A DNA stretch of 64,000 nucleotides, taken from the NCBI RefSeq assembly GCF_029961025.1, contig NZ_JASBVP010000007.1, forward strand, positions 372,001-436,000. The letters are read 5' to 3'. The position numbers were made by a program, and so were the translations under genes. The notes under the pieces are model-generated. The model was not told the origin of the DNA. It worked only from the letters and a program-made list of their open reading frames with translations, and made no database searches. The stretch is from Mycobacterium sp. (GTDB lineage: Bacteria > Actinomycetota > Actinomycetes > Mycobacteriales > Mycobacteriaceae). Shown piece by piece: positions 60,026-64,000 of the stretch. Numbering within the stretch: the stretch's first letter is position 1; each line of letters opens with the position of its first letter.

Positions 60026-61297
60026 TCACGTGGCGTACCAGGTGCCGCGAGGGGGTCGCTCGCCGGCCGGTTTCCTCCCGGTGACGCACCATGTTTCGAC
60101 GCGACCCGCGCCCTTGACCTCGATGGTGCCTCGCGCCTGGCAATCGAATTCATCGCCGACGAGGTCGAAGGTGTTGCGGGTGATCTGGATGATGCCGCTT
60201 TGGCCGTGAGACTCCATGCGGCTGGCCATGTTCACGGTGTCGCCCCACAGGTCGTAGATGAACTTTTTGCGGCCGATGACGCCCGCGACCACCGGGCCGG
60301 AGTTGATGCCGATGCGGAAGGCGAGTCTTCGCCCGGCGAAGGTCCGCTCGTTGACCTCGGCCCGCATGTCCAGCGCGAGGTTGACCAGGGTCTGGGCGTG
60401 ATCGGCACGCGGGCGCGGCACCCCGGCGGCGACCATGTAGCAGTCGCCGATCGTCTTGATCTTCTCCAGGTCGTACTTGTCGACGAGCGCGTCGAAGCAC
60501 TGGAACACCTCGTTGAGCAGATCGACCAGACTCAGCGGCGCCATGGTCGCCGCCATCGGGGTGAACTCGACGATGTCGGCGAACAGGATGCTGGCGCTGT
60601 CATAGTGCGCGGCGATGGCGCGCGGTTGCGTCTTCAGTGCCTCACAGATCTCCTTCGGCAGGATGTTGAGCAGCAACATCTCCGAGCGTTCCTGGAAGAA
60701 GTTGCGGGCACCGACGAAATGGTGCAGCAGCCCGAAAGTGATCGCAACCACCGATCCGACATTGAGCACGAAGAACCAGGTGACAAAGGTGTCGGAGAGG
60801 TGTGCCGGCGTCAGATGGCCCTGCAGCAGCGCCGTCGCGACCAGCAACGCGACGAAACCTACGATCCAGAGCACTGTCCGTCGGGGCTCTTCGAGCAGAA
60901 GCGATCCCAGCGGACACAGTGCCGCCCAGATGATGACCACGCTGGATTGTCGGAAGCCACCCAGCGCGATCGTCACCAGCCACGGCAAGATCAGGATCAA
61001 CAGCAGTTGTGTGAAGCGGTAGAACGCGAAATTGCGGGTCCAGGCAAACAACGCGGTGTTCCATGGGGTGACGAGCGTGTAGAACGCCGGTATCGCCGCG
61101 GCCAGCGGGGCGTGCGCCAGCAAATAAATCGCGCTCCACAGCGCCGTGAGCGGCAAGGTTCCCGCGCACAGCACGACGGCCAGACGCTTCTGCAGGGCCG
61201 TGTGGTCGGTGTCGCTCGCTGCGGCGCCGATGTGTCCCGCCCACGCGGTGAGATCGTGGGCAGCCCGGGCGCGCCGGGACAGCAAACCAACGTGCAT
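60026..61297 (-). CDS. Class III adenylate cyclase, six-TM membrane type
   Basis: The 423-residue protein has an N-terminal membrane domain of about six helices, a short linker (RNFFQERSEMLLLNILPKEI) and a class III cyclase domain. Metal-binding Asp is in ILFADIVEFTP, the substrate Lys in EKIKTIGDCYM, the Asp in YDLWGDTVNMASRM. The Lys/Asp pair is that of adenylate rather than guanylate cyclases, as in Rv1625c. ATG 61297 follows GGAGG by five bases. Its position between ku and ligD is not that in M. tuberculosis. Confidence 0.9.
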   Translation of the reverse strand: MHVGLLSRRARAAHDLTAWAGHIGAAASDTDHTALQKRLAVVLCAGTLPLTALWSAIYLLAHAPLAAAIPAFYTLVTPWNTALFAWTRNFAFYRFTQLLLILILPWLVTIALGGFRQSSVVIIWAALCPLGSLLLEEPRRTVLWIVGFVALLVATALLQGHLTPAHLSDTFVTWFFVLNVGSVVAITFGLLHHFVGARNFFQERSEMLLLNILPKEICEALKTQPRAIAAHYDSASILFADIVEFTPMAATMAPLSLVDLLNEVFQCFDALVDKYDLEKIKTIGDCYMVAAGVPRPRADHAQTLVNLALDMRAEVNERTFAGRRLAFRIGINSGPVVAGVIGRKKFIYDLWGDTVNMASRMESHGQSGIIQITRNTFDLVGDEFDCQARGTIEVKGAGRVETWCVTGRKPAGERPPRGTWYAT

Positions 61298-61359
61298 GGG
61301 CACCTCCGGCGGCCGAACGTTCCCGCTACCCCCGATACGTTAGCTGGCAGCGGCGCTTG

Positions 61360-61968
61360 CTACGGCATTTCGGTCGGCTTGACCCGCCATGTTCCGGCCG
61401 TTGCGGCGGCCGGCAGCGCGGCCCGATCGGGCAGGTCAGCGCCGGTGCGGGCGACGGTAAGCGCCGACGATAGGCTGGCCGCCTCAAGCGCCGCCGTCAG
61501 CGCATCGAGTGCTATCCGGCGAAGTTCGCCACGCCGGGCGCCGCCCAGCAAACCCATTCCCCACAGCGCGTCGATCAGGCCGACCATGAAGGCGTCACCG
61601 GCGCCGATCGTGTCCACCACCTGCACCGGCCGGGCTGCCACCCGGGTCTCACCGTTCGCGCACACCGCGATCGCGCCGCGCTCGCCCATCGTCACCGCGA
61701 CGATCGCGGGACCCATCGTCAACCAGGCGCGGGCGAGCTGCCGGGGCGCCCGGTGAGGGTCGATCCAGCGCAGATCCTCCTCGCTGGCTTTAACGACGTC
61801 GCTGCGTTCGACGAGGTGCTCGATGCGTTCGCGGGCCAGACCCCGGTCGAGAAGCGCCGAACGCACATTGGGGTCGAAAGTGACGGTGGCCGACACCCGG
61901 TAGGTGTCGACCAGGGCCGCGACGGCCAGACACCCGGGCTCCCGCACGTCGCGGCCTGGCCGCGCTGT
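61360..61968 (-). pseudogene. PfkB-family sugar kinase, N-terminally truncated
   Basis: Only the C-terminal two thirds of a ribokinase/fructokinase-type protein remain (about 195 residues; the family usually has about 300). The second PfkB signature DTIGAGDAFMVGLIDAL, with the catalytic Asp, is intact, and VTFDPNVRSALL precedes it. The N-terminal lid and sugar-binding region are missing. The frame opens at the TGA formed by the ATGA end of a MIRU repeat, and GTG 61947 is the first start. The MIRU lies exactly at the break, so insertion with deletion probably destroyed a kinase gene that followed the polyol dehydrogenase. Confidence 0.8.
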
Positions 61969-62035
61969 TCATGGGCGCCGCTTCTCCTCATCGCTTCGCT
62001 CTGCTTCGTCGCCGGCGCGGTTCATGGGCGCCGCT
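61967..62035 (-). repeat. MIRU-type 53-bp repeat with duplicated 16-bp edge
   Basis: GTTCATGGGCGCCGCT begins at 61967 and again at 62020, a 53-bp period. On the minus strand the unit contains CCGGCGACGAAGCAGAGCGA and GATGAGGAGAAGCGGC, the classic MIRU sequence, and each edge carries CCCATGA. The dehydrogenase stop (TGA, 62022-62024) lies in the first edge, as is typical for MIRU insertion at stop/start overlaps. Confidence 0.88.
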
Positions 62036-63446
62036 CGTTGCGAAGCAATCTCGTCAGCGTCACCCGTGCCCCGTGGCGATGCAACGAATCCAGCGCCCAG
62101 CGATAGGCCTCGACGAAGCGCGGCACCTGCGCCAGATCCCCGAACACCGCAGTGTTCTCGATGAAGGCGGTGGGGTGCGCACGCTGCGAGCGGGCGATCG
62201 GCACCAGCGAATCGGCTAGCCGGTCGACGACTTCGATCGGTTCGCCGCGCTCGTCGACACCCTCGGCGTAGCGCGCCCAAGCGGCTACCGTCGCCGACGC
62301 CAGCCGGATGGGCGCCCCGGCGGCCAGGTTGGCGCGGATCACCGGAAGCACCCATTTCGGGATGCGATCCGACGAGTAGGAGCACAGCCGCGCGACGGTG
62401 TCGCGCACCGCGGGGTTGGCGAACCGCTCGATCAGCGTGCGCTTGTAGTCATCCAGATCGATTCCGGGCACCGGCGGCAGCGTCGGGGTGGCTTCGGAGT
62501 CGAGGTAGACCCGTAGGAATTCGGCCAACAGTGGGTCCCCCGCGGCGTCGTGGACCAACCGGTACCCGCACAGATAAGCGAAATAGCACAGGCATTGGTG
62601 GCCGGCGTTGAGCAGCCGCAGCTTCATCAGCTCATAGGGGCCGACATCGTCGACCAGCAGAACCCCCGCCTGCTGCAGCGGCGGGCGACCGTCGGCGAAG
62701 TCGTCCTCGAGCACCCAGGCGGTGAACGGCTCCGCCACCACCGGCCACCGGTCGGCGACACCGAAATCGCGTTCCACCGAGGCGACGACATCCGGGGTGG
62801 TGGCCGGGGTGATGCGGTCCACCATCGAACTGGGAAACCGGGTGTGTTCAGCCACCCAGTCGGCCAGGGCGGGATTCCGGTGTTCGGCATGCGCGAGGAC
62901 GGCCCGCCGCGCGGCCTCGCCGTTGCGTTCGATGTTGTCGCAGGACACGATCGTCGGCGAGGCGATCCCCCGCTCGCGGCGCCTGGCCAGCGCCTCGGCG
63001 ATCAACCGGAACGCCGGCCCGTCGGGGTCGTGGTAGCCGCCCTCGGTGACGGTCAGCGAGATGATCCGGGTGTTCGGCGCGGCCAGCAACTCGATCACCG
63101 CCTCCGGATCATCGGGTGCGTAGCGGTAGTCCAGGATCGAGCCGATCACCCGGGCATCCCGGCGGCCGTCGGGGTGCTGCAGAACCAGGGTGTACAGACC
63201 GTCCTGGGCGCGCAGGATGTCTCTCATGCGGCGGTCGGCGGGCAGCACCCCGACCCCGCAAATGCCCCATTCGCGTGCCAAGCCCCGCTCGAGCAACCGG
63301 TCGATGTAGGCGGCCTGATGGGCGCGGTGAAAGCCACCGACCCCGATGTGGGCGATGCCCACACCGACACGGTCACGGTCATAGCCCGGCGTCGCGATCG
63401 GCAGTCGGGCCAGGGTCGCGCTGTTCAGCTGCAGGGCGTCAGGCAC
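62022..63446 (-). CDS. Mannitol/polyol 2-dehydrogenase (long-chain polyol dehydrogenase)
   Basis: This NAD-dependent enzyme oxidises mannitol or another polyol to a ketose. The 474-residue protein has the N-terminal nucleotide-binding GIAHIGVGGFHRAHQAAY motif, SLTVTEGGYH, and the catalytic Lys-Asn-His set in KLRLLNAGHQ. GTG 63446 (VPDALQLNSATLARL) is the likely start; residues upstream lack family similarity. The stop lies in a MIRU. A PfkB-type sugar kinase would be its natural partner, and the truncated one downstream suggests a former catabolic operon. Confidence 0.9.
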   Translation of the reverse strand: MPDALQLNSATLARLPIATPGYDRDRVGVGIAHIGVGGFHRAHQAAYIDRLLERGLAREWGICGVGVLPADRRMRDILRAQDGLYTLVLQHPDGRRDARVIGSILDYRYAPDDPEAVIELLAAPNTRIISLTVTEGGYHDPDGPAFRLIAEALARRRERGIASPTIVSCDNIERNGEAARRAVLAHAEHRNPALADWVAEHTRFPSSMVDRITPATTPDVVASVERDFGVADRWPVVAEPFTAWVLEDDFADGRPPLQQAGVLLVDDVGPYELMKLRLLNAGHQCLCYFAYLCGYRLVHDAAGDPLLAEFLRVYLDSEATPTLPPVPGIDLDDYKRTLIERFANPAVRDTVARLCSYSSDRIPKWVLPVIRANLAAGAPIRLASATVAAWARYAEGVDERGEPIEVVDRLADSLVPIARSQRAHPTAFIENTAVFGDLAQVPRFVEAYRWALDSLHRHGARVTLTRLLRNERRP

Positions 63447-63528
63447 GGGTCCGCGGCACGTCTCGACACTACGACAGGTGTGGCTGCCGGCGGGTGCCGC
63501 CACGGCCCGGGCGACGTACCGTGAGCCT

Positions 63529-64000
63529 ATGACGCGGGTGCAGGCTCGGCCGCCGGTGCTGCTCACCAACGCCGAGAAGGTGCTGTATCCGGCCACCGGG
63601 ACAACCAAGAAAGACGTCTTCGACTACTACACCGCCATCGCCGGCGTAATGCTGCCGCACCTCGCCGGTCGGCCCGCCACCCGCAAACGCTGGCCCAACG
63701 GTGTGCATGAGCCGTCGTTCTTCGAAAAGCAACTCGCCTCCTCCGCGCCGGATTGGCTGTCGCGTGCCAGCGTGACACACCGGAACAGAACAACGACCTA
63801 TCCCATCCTCGACAGCCCCGTCGCGCTGGCCTGGATCGCCCAGCAGGCGGCGCTGGAGGTGCACGTGCCGCAGTGGCGGTTCGTCGCCGAGTGGACGCGC
63901 GGTGGGGAAACGCTAAAGCCCGGTCCGGCAACCCGGTTGGTGTTCGACCTCGACCCGGGTGACGGTGTGGCGATGGACCAGCTGACCGCGGTGGCACGCG
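63529..64000 (+). CDS. ligD: Multifunctional NHEJ ligase/polymerase LigD, 5' part
   Basis: The gene starts at ATG 63529 and runs past the window edge; 157 codons are visible. They encode the N-terminal polymerase domain (PolDom) found first in mycobacterial LigD: LLTNAEKVLYPATG, RKRWPNGV, FFEKQLASSAP and the metal-binding DxD in FDLDPGDG. These match Rv0938. Phosphoesterase and ligase domains would follow outside the window. LigD polymerises and ligates ends held by Ku. Confidence 0.93.
   Translation, partial: MTRVQARPPVLLTNAEKVLYPATGTTKKDVFDYYTAIAGVMLPHLAGRPATRKRWPNGVHEPSFFEKQLASSAPDWLSRASVTHRNRTTTYPILDSPVALAWIAQQAALEVHVPQWRFVAEWTRGGETLKPGPATRLVFDLDPGDGVAMDQLTAVAR

Noticed and set aside
59901..60143. 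N-terminal extension of Ku
   Set aside because: It overlaps the end of the cyclase gene; Ku proteins begin at MRxIWxG.

Overview
The window is chromosomal DNA from a GC-rich actinobacterium, almost certainly a slow-growing Mycobacterium. The evidence is the protein families (DesA3, WhiB1, PdtaS, mycoredoxin, AdnAB, FasR-type TetR, 18-kDa-antigen Hsp20), frequent GTG starts, ATGA/GTGA gene overlaps and a 53-bp MIRU-type repeat. From the left edge to about 49.7 kb the gene order follows the M. tuberculosis Rv3231c-Rv3193c block in reverse orientation. Species cannot be fixed from the sequence alone.

Layout. 1-2.9 kb: 3' end of a hypothetical gene, then the stearoyl-CoA desaturase pair (reductase and desA3), each preceded by a related palindrome. 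2.9-7 kb: rsgA/aroA (minus), an SRAP-domain gene and a short-chain dehydrogenase. 7.1-8.3 kb: sigH and its anti-sigma factor rshA, here in one uninterrupted reading frame, then the tiny ribosomal protein gene bL37 on the other strand. 8.4-11.3 kb: a secreted protein, biotinylated TB7.3, sensor kinase pdtaS and whiB1, with a perfect 20-bp hairpin between the last two. 11.5-26.3 kb: a DAGK-like kinase, a 57-bp tandem repeat, entC/phosphatase, a ParA-like ATPase, rhlE, a ferritin-like hydroxylase, fasR, a metallopeptidase-like protein, moeZ, an alkyltransferase-like protein and lipV. 26.3-30.6 kb: an accessory island absent from the M. tuberculosis order, holding an IS110-family element, a stand-alone ANTAR gene, a MerR regulator with a small acidic protein, hsp20 and a J-domain gene. 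30.6-41.6 kb: DNA repair, with adnA-adnB and uvrD2 around a potassium channel, nudC and mycoredoxin-1. whiB7 is not in its usual place after uvrD2. 41.6-49.7 kb: ABC1 kinase, cyclodehydratase-like protein, DUF2342 protein, a PDZ-Lon membrane protease and a UPF0182 membrane protein.

A tRNA-fMet gene at 49.75 kb with a strong terminator marks the point where synteny ends. Beyond it lie a redoxin, an intact two-domain isocitrate lyase (icl2), a quinone oxidoreductase, an alpha/beta hydrolase, a small secreted protein, an MFS transporter, mntH, and then ku and ligD. The last two are adjacent in M. tuberculosis, but here three genes separate them: a membrane adenylate cyclase, a truncated PfkB sugar kinase and a polyol dehydrogenase. 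A MIRU sits at the break in the kinase.

The main points of interest are the sigH-rshA frame fusion at a five-G run, the missing whiB7, the ANTAR/MerR/Hsp20/J-domain island with its set of TATGTC/GACATA palindromes, the interrupted ku-ligD pair, and a family of related interspersed repeats, one copy of which is expanded into a promoter-region tandem array.
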